Part shown: positions 1-7,696 of the stretch, one piece after another
Layout of the letters: every line of letters starts with the position of its first letter
Numbering within the stretch: position 1 is the stretch's first letter
Origin: CAYVFC01 sp964450715
Lineage (GTDB): Bacteria > Myxococcota_A > Polyangia > Polyangiales > JAFGIB01
DNA length: 24,603 bases
Reading direction: 5' to 3'
NCBI GenBank assembly: GCA_964450715.1
Contig: CAYVFC010000121.1
Location: 1 to 24,603, forward strand
Made by a program: the position numbers and the translations under genes
Notes under the pieces: generated by a model
What the model was told of the DNA's origin: nothing
Database searches by the model: none
The model's input: the letters and a program-made list of their open reading frames with translations, nothing else

Positions 1-18
1 CAGCGTCCCCAGGACCTG

Positions 19-939
19 CTATGCGCCGCCTGAAAAATGGCGAAACTCTAGCTTAAGGGTCTGCTGCGATCCCGCACAGCCCGCGCACGCGCCCTTCAGG
101 GCACAGTAGACCAGCTTGTCCTTGATATCGACGACCTCGATGTCGCCTCCGTCCCTTTGCAGCAGGGGACGTATGTATTCGCTCGTGGCGCTTTCGACCC
201 TCTTCGCGAACCGAAAGGGCGATTCCCCGGGAGCCACTTTTCCGGGATCCGGCTTTTCACCGGAACCGGTTGACGAACGCCCGTCGTCCCTGCCCCGGGC
301 CTCGTCCAGCAGATCCTGCAAACCGCCCGGCGCGTGGTGGCACGACATGCAGGCGCCACCCGCCTTGATGGCATTGGTAATTTCCGGAATGGTGCGCAGG
401 TTGAGCTCCCTTATCTTTCGTCTGATGTACGGCTCGCTAACCGAGAAGCACTCGCATACGATACGCCCCTCTTCCTGCTCCTCCTGCCGGTGCTGCAGGC
501 CCAAATGCTTCAGGTCCACGCCGCGTTTTTTCGCCCAGTCGAACACGGCCGCCTCCAGCGCCTCCGCGCCCATGACCGAGCAATGGATTTTCTGCTCGGG
601 CAGGCCCTCCAGGAACTTCACGATGTCATCGTTCGTGACCTTGAGCGCTTCGATCGGAGTGTAGCGGCCCGCCTCGACTATTTGACATAGCGCCTCGGAG
701 GAGGCGATCGCGGAGGTACAGCCGAAGGTCAAATACCTCGCTTCCACGATGCGGTCCAGCAAAGGATCGGTCGGGTGGCGCTCCACCCGGAAGGTGAAAC
801 GCAACGCGTCCCCGCAGGCTATCGATCCGTGCTCTCCCAGACCGTCGGGGTTTTCAATCTCCCCGAGATGGGTTCCCGCCCTGCCCTGAACCGCGTCCAG
901 GAAGAGCTTCTTGGTCTTCTCGCTATATTCCCAGGCCAT
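19..939 (-). CDS. nifU: NifU-type Fe-S cluster assembly scaffold, short C-terminal domain
   Basis: Modular NifU, the scaffold on which Fe-S clusters are built before transfer to apoproteins. Three domains are visible in 306 residues. The IscU-like N-terminal domain has cluster cysteines C42 (in ACGD, with D44), C74 (FGCTSAIAS) and C120 (HCSVMG). The central BFD-like [2Fe-2S] domain has C162/C164 and C197/C200. The C-terminal Nfu domain has the CxxC pair C285/C288. The ATG at 939 follows a GAGGA site 5 nt upstream. It is the last gene of the leftward cysK-metXW-nifU operon, 21 bp after metXW. Oddity: the protein stops about 16 residues after CxxC, where Nfu domains normally run 30 or more residues further. 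No continuation in the other two frames is recognisable up to the window edge. The partner NifS/IscS is not in the window. The family call is firm; the meaning of the short tail is open. Confidence 0.93.
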   Translation of the reverse strand: MAWEYSEKTKKLFLDAVQGRAGTHLGEIENPDGLGEHGSIACGDALRFTFRVERHPTDPLLDRIVEARYLTFGCTSAIASSEALCQIVEAGRYTPIEALKVTNDDIVKFLEGLPEQKIHCSVMGAEALEAAVFDWAKKRGVDLKHLGLQHRQEEQEEGRIVCECFSVSEPYIRRKIRELNLRTIPEITNAIKAGGACMSCHHAPGGLQDLLDEARGRDDGRSSTGSGEKPDPGKVAPGESPFRFAKRVESATSEYIRPLLQRDGGDIEVVDIKDKLVYCALKGACAGCAGSQQTLKLEFRHFSGGA

Positions 940-960
940 CGCGTCCTCGTTTCCCTGCGC

Positions 961-2826
961 CTATCTCGCGGTATCGACGATTGCTATCGCCGGTTGACAC
1001 GCGCTGCAGCGGCACCTCGCCCGGTTCTTCACGCCGTTCGCACGGGCGATCTTCACCAGCGTCCGATCCGCGCCCAGGTTGCACGAGCGCATCCGTACCA
1101 ACACCCGACCGATCACGCCCGATGGTATGCAGACCATATCCAGGATCCGGATGTCGTCCTCGCGGCACAGTTCGAAGAAATCCTTCTGGGTGAAGGGGCT
1201 GGTTCCGGGGACGTCGTACCATCGCGCCTGCGCCGCGTTCGCCCCGGGCATGCGCCCGCGCAACCCGAGCTCCGCGCGACGGGACCAGCTGCCGAAATTG
1301 GGAAAGATCACGATTCCTGCGCCGGCCACCCGCAGCATCTCCTGAAGCACCAGCCGCGGCCTGCGCACGACCTGAAGCGTTTCGCTGAGGATGGCGTAGT
1401 CGTAGGCGCCGTCCGGAATCATGGAAAGGCCCGCGTCGATATCCCCCTGAACGGCATCGTGGCCCCTGTCGATGACCTCTATCACCTGTTCGAGATCGAT
1501 GTCGACGCCCATACCGCGACACTCCCGCCGATCCGCCAGCAGCGACAGGAGCTCGCCGTTGCCGCAGCCCAGATCGAGCACCCGGGATCCGGGCTCGACC
1601 ATGTCCAGCACGATCTCGAACTCCTTTCGGTGGAGCTTGTTCCCGTTATCCACCGCCGTCAGCCACGGCCTGGAACGACTGGATCCGTTGCCGTTTTCCG
1701 GCTTGCGGATCCAGGGAAGGAAGGCCCGGACCACCCGCGAAAGCTGCTCGGTTTCGATCAGAAAACCGTCGTGGCCGTAGGGTGCATCGAGCAGGCAACA
1801 GGCGACGCTCTTGCCGCCTCGCAGCAGGGCGCTCGCCAGCTCGACGGATCGTTCGGGTGGAAACAGCCAGTCGGAGCTCAGCGCTACTACCAGCACCCTG
1901 GCATCGACGTTCTGCAACGCTCGCTCGAGCGAACCGAACCTCTCGACCAGGTCGAAGTCGTCCATGGCCTCCATGATGCGAAGGTAGGAGTTGGCGTCGA
2001 AGCGCTCGGTGAACTTGCGCCCCTTGTACTCGAGGTAGCTTTCGACCTGAAATACCGAATCTTTCTCACTTCTCTCCCGCCCGAACTTCCTGGCCATGAT
2101 CTCCTGGGAGAGGTAAGTGATGTGACCTATCTTGCGTGCGTGGGCCAGCCCTTTGACCGGAGCGCGTCCGGTGTCGTAGTAGTCTCCCCCTTGCCAGTCC
2201 GGATCCGAGACGATGGCGCCGCGCCCCACCACGTCGAAGGCCAGCCCCTGCGTGGACTTGCTGCTCCCGGTGGCGATGCAGACGGCGCGCTCCACCATCC
2301 CGGGGTAGGTGATCATCCACTGCAGCACCTGCATTCCTCCCACCGAACCCCCCACCACGGCTGCCAGCCTATCGATCCCCATCTGCCTCAACAGAAGCCT
2401 CTGAACGGCGACGATGTCGCTGACCGATATGCGGGGAAACGACGACCCGTAGGGCCGTCCGGTGGCCGGGTTGATGGAAGAAGGCCCGGTGGTCCCCTTG
2501 CAACCCCCGAGGATGTTCGCGCAGACGACGAAGTAATGGTCGGTATCGATCCCCTTGCCCGGACCTACCATACCGTCCCACCAACCGCGCCCGTCCTTTT
2601 CGACATCGTGGTAGCCGGCCACGTGTGCGTCCCCTGACAGCGCGTGGCAAATGTAGACCGCGTTGTCGCGATTCGGAGACAACACGCCGTAAGTTTCATA
2701 GGCCACGACCAGCTCGAGCAACCGCTCGCCCGACTCCAGGCCAAAGCCGCCCTCCGGCAGATCGAGCCTGACCGTCCGGGTTTCCACCCTGCCGACGCTG
2801 CCCGATTTCCGCGGTTCGCTGGTCAT
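961..2826 (-). CDS. metX-metW: MetX-MetW fusion: homoserine O-acyltransferase plus MetW methyltransferase-like domain
   Basis: The single reading frame joins two proteins usually encoded separately. Residues 1 to about 375 are MetX, the alpha/beta-hydrolase that acylates homoserine to give the MetY substrate. They show the nucleophile elbow GGSVGG (S161), D319 in SSDWLF and H352 in YGHDGF. From about residue 398 the chain is MetW, a SAM-methyltransferase-like fold with VLDLGCGNG (416-424), GVDID, LSETLQ, FPNFGSW and GRMPG motifs. MetW is known to be needed alongside MetX in many proteobacteria. I chose the ATG at 2826: the open frame reaches 2922, but that would overlap the end of cysK. The linker is about 20 residues and rich in N, G and S. 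After the MetW core comes an unusual basic tail of about 35 residues carrying CRCSAC. The operon order cysK-metXW-nifU links methionine synthesis to Fe-S supply. Confidence 0.93.
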   Translation of the reverse strand: MTSEPRKSGSVGRVETRTVRLDLPEGGFGLESGERLLELVVAYETYGVLSPNRDNAVYICHALSGDAHVAGYHDVEKDGRGWWDGMVGPGKGIDTDHYFVVCANILGGCKGTTGPSSINPATGRPYGSSFPRISVSDIVAVQRLLLRQMGIDRLAAVVGGSVGGMQVLQWMITYPGMVERAVCIATGSSKSTQGLAFDVVGRGAIVSDPDWQGGDYYDTGRAPVKGLAHARKIGHITYLSQEIMARKFGRERSEKDSVFQVESYLEYKGRKFTERFDANSYLRIMEAMDDFDLVERFGSLERALQNVDARVLVVALSSDWLFPPERSVELASALLRGGKSVACCLLDAPYGHDGFLIETEQLSRVVRAFLPWIRKPENGNGSSRSRPWLTAVDNGNKLHRKEFEIVLDMVEPGSRVLDLGCGNGELLSLLADRRECRGMGVDIDLEQVIEVIDRGHDAVQGDIDAGLSMIPDGAYDYAILSETLQVVRRPRLVLQEMLRVAGAGIVIFPNFGSWSRRAELGLRGRMPGANAAQARWYDVPGTSPFTQKDFFELCREDDIRILDMVCIPSGVIGRVLVRMRSCNLGADRTLVKIARANGVKNRARCRCSACQPAIAIVDTAR

Positions 2827-2884
2827 TCCGGTTTCCGCCTCGAAACTGTTTCCCTTCTCGTGCCGCCTTCGGAAACCCTTGCGC

Positions 2885-3835
2885 TCAGCTCTCGAACAAC
2901 GCCGTCGAAAGATACCGCTCACCCGAATCGGGCAGGATCACCACGATGGTCTTACCCTGCATCTCCGGTTCCCTGGCCAGCCGGGCCGTCGCGGCCACGG
3001 CCGCGCCGCTGGAAATGCCCGAGATCACCCCCTCCTCGCGGGCCAGGCGGCGGGCGAAATCGAGCGCCTCCTCGTTCCCGACCCTCTCCACCCGATCGAC
3101 GAGCGAAAGGTCCAGAACCCCGGGAATGAAGCCGGCTCCGATACCCTGGATAACGTGTGGTCCCGGCTTGGGCTCCTGGCCGGCCAGGGTCTGTGAAATG
3201 ATCGGGCTCTTCTCGGGCTCGACCGCCACCGACAGGATCGGCCTGCCGCGGTCCTTTTTGATGTATCGAGATATCCCGCTGATGGTGCCGCCGGTCCCCA
3301 CGCCTGAGACCAGCACGTCTACTTTACCCTCTGTATCGTTCCAGATCTCGGGACCGGTGGTGACGCGGTGGATGGCGGGGTTCGCCGGGTTTTTGAACTG
3401 ATCGGGCATGAAGTAGCGGTCCTTGTCCGTTGCCGCCATCTCCTCGGCAGTGCGAATCGCTTCGGCCATGCCCTTGCTGCCGTCGGTGAGCACCAGATCG
3501 GCGCCAAAGGCTTTCAGCATCTTGCGGCGCTCCACGCTCATGGTGTCGGGCATCACCAGGGTTACGGCATAGCCACGGCTGGCGCCCACGAAGGCCAGGG
3601 CGATGCCGGTATTGCCGGATGTCGGCTCCACGATCGTCATGCCGGGCCGCAGGGCCCCCCGCTTCTCCGCGTCGTGGATCATGGAGGCACCGATCCGACA
3701 CTTGACCGAGTAGGCCGGATTGCGCCCTTCGACCTTACCCAGCACCAGCAGACCGTCTGCATCGACGACCTTGTGCAGGCGCACCAGAGGTGTGTTTCCG
3801 ATCGCCAGGGAATTGTCCTCCAAGTAGCCCATCAT
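2885..3835 (-). CDS. cysK: Cysteine synthase A (O-acetylserine sulfhydrylase)
   Basis: PLP enzyme making cysteine from O-acetylserine and sulfide in the cytosol. Visible motifs are GNTPLVRL near the start, PAYSVKCRIGA with the Schiff-base lysine K45, the substrate loop TSGNTG, the phosphate-binding GTGGT, and the C-terminal SSGAAVAA and SGERYLSTALF. The ordering and spacing match E. coli CysK closely, including the DQF-NPANPAIH segment. Length is 316 residues, typical for the family. Two ATG codons sit in tandem (3835 and 3832), preceded by a GGCGGGAA-type site. It is first in a leftward operon and is read from a promoter with TTGACC (4013-4018) and TATATT (3991-3996), spacer 16. The divergent Rrf2 regulator is adjacent, a typical arrangement for a cysteine or Fe-S responsive switch. 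Confidence 0.96.
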   Translation of the reverse strand: MMGYLEDNSLAIGNTPLVRLHKVVDADGLLVLGKVEGRNPAYSVKCRIGASMIHDAEKRGALRPGMTIVEPTSGNTGIALAFVGASRGYAVTLVMPDTMSVERRKMLKAFGADLVLTDGSKGMAEAIRTAEEMAATDKDRYFMPDQFKNPANPAIHRVTTGPEIWNDTEGKVDVLVSGVGTGGTISGISRYIKKDRGRPILSVAVEPEKSPIISQTLAGQEPKPGPHVIQGIGAGFIPGVLDLSLVDRVERVGNEEALDFARRLAREEGVISGISSGAAVAATARLAREPEMQGKTIVVILPDSGERYLSTALFES

Positions 3836-3990
3836 CGATTCCCGCCTTTCGAACCGCCCGGCCCGTAGCTACCAGGTGACGGCTCCGCTGTATTCGCGGT
3901 GACCAGAAGATTACCGTGAAAACGGCATTTTCTGTCCCCAAAGGTTTGCGTTCGTTTTCCGTCCAACTCTATTGCCAAGAGCGAGCGAGT

Positions 3991-4041
3991 AATATACATA
4001 GTTGACTTAAATGGTCAAGATGCTCGTGTATATGTAAGGGA
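3991..4041. promoter_or_regulatory. Divergent promoter with IscR type 1-like operator
   Basis: TTGAC (4002-4006) and GTCAA (4014-4018) form a dyad with a 7-bp spacer. The 25 bases 3998-4022 agree at about 20 positions with the IscR type 1 consensus as I recall it, including the GACT and GTC half-sites and the left ATA flank; the right TAT flank does not match. The leftward promoter reads TTGACC (4013-4018), 16-bp spacer, TATATT (3991-3996), so the dyad covers its -35 and spacer. The rightward promoter is less clear: TTGACT (4002-4007) with a poor -10 near 4027-4032. AAGGGA (4036-4041) is the ribosome-binding site for the regulator, 6 nt before its ATG. That the neighbouring Rrf2 protein binds here is inference. 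Confidence 0.7.
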
Positions 4042-4047
4042 ACCAAA

Positions 4048-4488
4048 ATGATGAAGATTTCAACAAAGGGTCGCTATGCGACGCGAATCATGATCTACCT
4101 GGCCCGGCACAGGGCCGATGGGCCTGTCCAGAAGCGGGAAATTGCCGAAGCTGAAGGGATTCCCGACGATTACGTGGAGCAGCTCCTGAGCAGGCTGAGA
4201 ACCGCGGGGATGGTGATGAGCCGCAGGGGGGCAAAAGGCGGATTTCTGCTGAAACAGGATCCCGCCCAGATCACCGTGGCGGACGTACTTTCGTCCACCG
4301 AAGGGACGATGTCCCTGGTTTCCTGCATCGAGGAAGGCTGCGATCGCGCCTCGACCTGCATCACCCGTCCTGTATGGCAGGAAGCGAACGACGCGCTTCT
4401 GGCTATCTTCTCCGAAAAGACCATCGCCGGCCTGGCTCGGCAGGCGAAGCAAATCGAAAGGTCCAGACCGCTCTCTTTCGAGATCTAG
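4048..4488 (+). CDS. Rrf2-family regulator, IscR/CymR-like, with three cluster-type cysteines
   Basis: A 146-residue winged-helix regulator of the Rrf2 family. The N-terminus MKISTKGRYATR, the recognition region (YVEQLLSRLRTAGMV) and the wing (SRRGAKGGF) follow both IscR and CymR. After the DNA-binding part it has C93, C98 and C104 (spacing x4 and x5), close to the IscR pattern of C92, C98 and C104 that holds a [2Fe-2S] cluster. CymR, the cysteine-metabolism repressor, lacks these. The ATG at 4048 follows AAGGGA by 6 nt; a second ATG is next to it. It is co-transcribed with metY (13-bp gap) and divergent from cysK-metXW-nifU. An IscR-like palindrome lies just upstream, so autoregulation and control of both operons is likely but inferred. 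It may sense Fe-S status, cysteine/O-acetylserine status, or both. Confidence 0.9.
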   Translation: MMKISTKGRYATRIMIYLARHRADGPVQKREIAEAEGIPDDYVEQLLSRLRTAGMVMSRRGAKGGFLLKQDPAQITVADVLSSTEGTMSLVSCIEEGCDRASTCITRPVWQEANDALLAIFSEKTIAGLARQAKQIERSRPLSFEI

Positions 4489-4501
4489 AACGAGGAACGC
4501 C

Positions 4502-5803
<1,302 letters not shown>

Positions 5804-5816
5804 TTGTTCGGCCGAG

Positions 5817-6041
5817 ATGAGGGGGCCCAACCCGTACGATCATCCTGATATCGAGGTCGTCGCGTACGGTAGGGATATCGAGCGGTTTTCTTGCCCGGAT
5901 TACTTGATCCCGAGCCGGGTCGCCACCGCCCTGGTTCTCTTGCTCTGGTTGCCCTCGCCCCGCCATCTGCACAGGATAGGCTGGTCACTGGTGGGAAGCA
6001 GCGTTGCGACCTTCTTCGCAGTCGTTCTGTTCATGCCATAA
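5817..6041 (+). CDS. Possible small membrane protein downstream of metY
   Basis: A 74-residue open frame begins 13 bp after the metY stop. Its second half is hydrophobic, with two potential membrane segments (about residues 33-46 and 55-73) separated by a short basic loop rich in R and H. I recognise no family. There is no convincing ribosome-binding site, and a frame on the other strand is open over the same bases, so it may be noncoding. Inverted CCGTACG/CGTACGG (5832-5838 and 5863-5869) could fold into a weak stem and mark the end of the metY transcript instead. Confidence 0.22.
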   Translation: MRGPNPYDHPDIEVVAYGRDIERFSCPDYLIPSRVATALVLLLWLPSPRHLHRIGWSLVGSSVATFFAVVLFMP

Positions 6042-6088
6042 ACGAAGTAACCGGTTGAAGCAGTCTAGGACACGAAGGCGATCAGGGG

Positions 6089-6304
6089 TCAGGATCCACT
6101 GGCCGCCTTGCCGTCCTGCTCGGCCAGCTTCGCCCGCAGCGCATCGTTTACCGCCGCGGAGGTCGTGAACCTGGAGGCCACGTCCGGATCGAGCACGACG
6201 ACATTGGATCCCCTGGCGAATAGCTGAGCGTACTTGCCCCGCACGCCCTTGGTAAAGTCGTACTCGTCTCGCACTTGCCGATCGTTACGACTACTATTCT
6301 TCAT
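6089..6304 (-). CDS. Small conserved-looking protein with YDF-GVRGKY motif, possible antitoxin
   Basis: A 71-residue hydrophilic protein with the segment DEYDFTKGVRGKYAQ, then VVVLDPDVASRF, then AVNDALRAKL. This order is familiar from many short genes found next to toxin genes, which are usually annotated as hypothetical or antitoxin-like. The start is ATG at 6304 with a GGAG 9 nt upstream. It lies 56 bp downstream of the HigB/HigA-like pair on the same strand and could be co-transcribed with it. No partner toxin of its own follows: the next gene is the convergent metY side. Role unknown; an orphan antitoxin is only an inference from the motif and the setting. Confidence 0.6.
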   Translation of the reverse strand: MKNSSRNDRQVRDEYDFTKGVRGKYAQLFARGSNVVVLDPDVASRFTTSAAVNDALRAKLAEQDGKAASGS

Positions 6305-6360
6305 TTGGTCTGCGCTCCGACGTCGTAGTCACGTGCCCGATGCACCGCGCATCAAGACGT

Positions 6361-6678
6361 TCACGCGGCCTTCACGCTGACCTTCATTTTCAATCCGGCC
6401 TCCTCGACCATGTACTGAAGTGCTAGCTGCACCATCGTCGTCTCGGAATACCCCAAAATGCGAGCCCACTTGGCTGCCCGCTCCGGACTTACCCTTCTAC
6501 GTCCTTTTTCGATATCGCAGAGATGTTGGCGCGAAATACCGAGCCTACGGGCAAACTCTTCCAGGGTCATCTCTTCACCCTGCCGGATAGCGGAAAGATG
6601 CCCGCCAAAAGTCAGAGGCCCTCCCATCACCCCTTCCAGGAAGGTCATCGCTTCGCTCTTCTTCTTCTTGGTAGCCAT
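6361..6678 (-). CDS. XRE-family antitoxin, HigA-like
   Basis: A 105-residue protein with one helix-turn-helix at about residues 35-85 (MTLEEFARRLGISRQHLCDIEKGRR, then SPERAAKWARILG). The C-terminal extension ends in basic and hydrophobic residues, as in HigA-like antitoxins, and would contact the toxin. The start ATG at 6678 follows GAGAGG by 6 nt. It lies 16 bp downstream of the toxin gene, so the order is toxin first, the usual order in higBA loci. It would neutralise the toxin and repress the operon, probably at the dyad 7000-7020. The basic, lysine-rich N-terminus (KKKKSE) is not part of the HTH. Confidence 0.87.
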   Translation of the reverse strand: MATKKKKSEAMTFLEGVMGGPLTFGGHLSAIRQGEEMTLEEFARRLGISRQHLCDIEKGRRRVSPERAAKWARILGYSETTMVQLALQYMVEEAGLKMKVSVKAA

Positions 6679-6694
6679 TGTTTACCTCTCAACC

Positions 6695-6997
6695 CTAGTA
6701 CCGGTGCTTCGATACCTCTTCTACCGAGATGAATTCGATCACCTCGCCTTCCTTTCGATCGTCCTGCCTCATTTCGTAAATCGCGCGATAGGAAATCGTG
6801 AGGCGAATCGAACGCTGGCCTTTTCTCGTTCCGGTTAACGGCTCGTCATGGTATCCAGATATCTTCCGAACCTCCTCGATTCCTTTCTCCTCAACCGAGA
6901 TCACCCAACCAGCAAGCTTCTGAACAACGCGTAGGGGAACCTTCCGCAGTTGTTTCTGCGCTCGCTTCGTGATGACGACGGAATTGACCATCTTCAT
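6695..6997 (-). CDS. RelE/HigB-family mRNA interferase toxin
   Basis: A 100-residue RelE-superfamily toxin, a ribosome-dependent mRNA-cutting enzyme in this family. Features: the N-terminal basic helix ITKRAQKQLRKVP; the segment GYHDEPLTGTRKGQRSIRLTISYRAIYE, which carries the conserved R and K residues of the active face; and a C-terminal FISVEEVSKHRY, which matches the usual VEEVxKHxY end. I chose the ATG at 6997 because AGGGG lies 6 nt upstream; a GTG at 7021 would extend it by 8 residues without a good site. It is followed by the XRE antitoxin 16 bp later. Expected effect: growth arrest when the antitoxin is lost, helping to maintain the nearby mobile DNA. Confidence 0.88.
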   Translation of the reverse strand: MKMVNSVVITKRAQKQLRKVPLRVVQKLAGWVISVEEKGIEEVRKISGYHDEPLTGTRKGQRSIRLTISYRAIYEMRQDDRKEGEVIEFISVEEVSKHRY

Positions 6998-6999
6998 AT

Positions 7000-7020
7000 T
7001 GTACCCCTGCAGCGGGTACA
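7000..7020. promoter_or_regulatory. Operator-like dyad over the toxin ribosome-binding site
   Basis: TGTACCC (7000-7006) and GGGTACA (7014-7020) form a perfect 7-bp inverted repeat with a 7-bp spacer, ending 2 bp before the toxin start codon. On the minus strand the right half supplies the AGGGG ribosome-binding site. A palindrome in this position is what type II antitoxins bind to repress their own operon. Alternatively, it could form an RNA hairpin masking the site. Confidence 0.5.
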
Positions 7021-7360
7021 CCGCAAGGACGTTCTTTCTCTCAAGAGACCGGCGTCGTTACGCGATGGACTTTGTTCAGAAGACACGTCTAGCTAGATAA
7101 CGCCGGCGTGGCCGCGACACCGGGAGTGGTTTTCAGCAACCCCGGGGCCGGCTGAAGAACCGAACAAGGTTCCCCTCTCTTCTCACCCGGTTGTGTTTTT
7201 CAGTATAGTTGACCGCTTTCGAGGCCAACTATACTGAGAATGACATGCCCTGCAGTCGGTAATAGGTCTAAAAACGGCAAAACGAAATGCGGGCAATACG
7301 CGGGCAAGATCGCCGGTATGAACGTAGTCGCGCAAAGACAAATGATGTAATATCATTGAG
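7021..7360. other. Intergenic region with a strong stem-loop, no gene seen
   Basis: I see no credible gene here. The main feature is a perfect 12-bp inverted repeat: TCAGTATAGTTG (7200-7211) and CAACTATACTGA (7226-7237), loop 14. The T-tract lies on the 5' side of the plus strand, so it does not look like an intrinsic terminator in either direction. A smaller repeat AATGAT/ATCATT lies near 7341-7357. The region separates the toxin-antitoxin pair from the first tmRNA-like repeat, so it is probably near an island edge. Confidence 0.5.
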
Positions 7361-7366
7361 TTGAAC

Positions 7367-7385
7367 GGTGGAGGCGGCGGGAGTC
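7367..7385 (-). repeat. tmRNA 3'-end-like attachment repeat, copy 1
   Basis: The bases GGTGGAGGCGGCGGGAGTC, followed by GAA, are the reverse complement of a tmRNA (ssrA) 3' end: the T-arm TTCGACTCCC and the acceptor sequence ending CCTCCACC. The same 19 bases occur at 10696 and 24292 in the same orientation. No tmRNA body is attached. tmRNA 3' ends are well-known integration targets of tyrosine recombinases, so this is probably an att site copy. Copy 1 keeps the canonical CGAA of the T-loop; copies 2 and 3 have CTAA. Confidence 0.65.
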
Positions 7386-7387
7386 GA

Positions 7388-7618
7388 ATGCGTTCTACGT
7401 ACCCCTTATCCGGCCTTAACCGCACTTATTCGGAAGAAACTGGTGCGGATAAGGCCGAACAGGGCCCGATAAGACAGGGAAAAAGGACCGATTTTGTTAC
7501 AGATGTAACAAGGCTCCGGGCGCTGCTAAAGGCCTGCCGGGAGGCCCTGTGGAACGGGGAAATGGAGAGGGCTGACCGGATCCTGGTAGAAGCGCAACGG
7601 TTGCTGGCGGGAACATAA
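7388..7618 (+). CDS. Small unknown protein of the island, C-terminal helix conserved with a second copy
   Basis: A 76-residue protein starting at the ATG directly after repeat copy 1. I recognise no family. The C-terminal part (LRALLKACREALWNGEMER, then ADRILVEAQRLLAG) looks like an amphipathic helical pair. Its final 30 or so residues are matched by a fragment at 10041-10139 (CRETLKDGETERADRIL), with many changes at third codon positions. That pattern suggests the frame really is or was translated. The N-terminal third overlaps the phased dyad at 7405-7473, so the start could be further downstream. There is no clear ribosome-binding site at the ATG. Confidence 0.45.
   Translation: MRSTYPLSGLNRTYSEETGADKAEQGPIRQGKRTDFVTDVTRLRALLKACREALWNGEMERADRILVEAQRLLAGT
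7405..7473. repeat. Phased dyad: four CTTATYSGG-like boxes at 20-bp spacing
   Basis: Two direct boxes, CTTATCCGG (7405-7413) and CTTATTCGG (7425-7433), face two inverted ones, GCGGATAAG (7445-7453) and CCCGATAAG (7465-7473). All starts are exactly 20 bp apart and the set is symmetric about 7439. A weaker CTTAACCG at 7415 falls on the 10-bp phase. The pattern suits proteins binding one face of the helix: integrase arm sites, a multimeric regulator or an iteron-like origin. An RNA cruciform is also possible. It begins 20 bp from repeat copy 1. Confidence 0.6.
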
Positions 7619-7696
7619 CGTCGCTGACAGGCATAGCGGGAGCGATCCTCCAAAACCGCCGGGCCGCCGATCGCGATAGGCGCGGCGCGTTTGCCT

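Noticed and set aside
775..2637. Long plus-strand open frame of 620 codons opposite metXW and nifU
   Set aside because: It has no recognisable domain and is rich in H, R, P and D, as expected for the antisense of a GC-rich gene. The minus-strand frames there match known families end to end.
2827..2922. Upstream start for metXW at 2922
   Set aside because: It would overlap the last codons of cysK and add a basic, unmatched leader. The ATG at 2826 begins just before the family-like sequence.
7200..7237. Intrinsic terminator
   Set aside because: The stem is strong, but neither strand has a T-tract on its 3' side.
7361..7618. Integron attC site made of the CTTAT boxes
   Set aside because: The conserved GTTRRRY and RYYYAAC ends of attC are absent and there is no integron integrase. 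Boxes at exact 20-bp phase suit protein arrays better.
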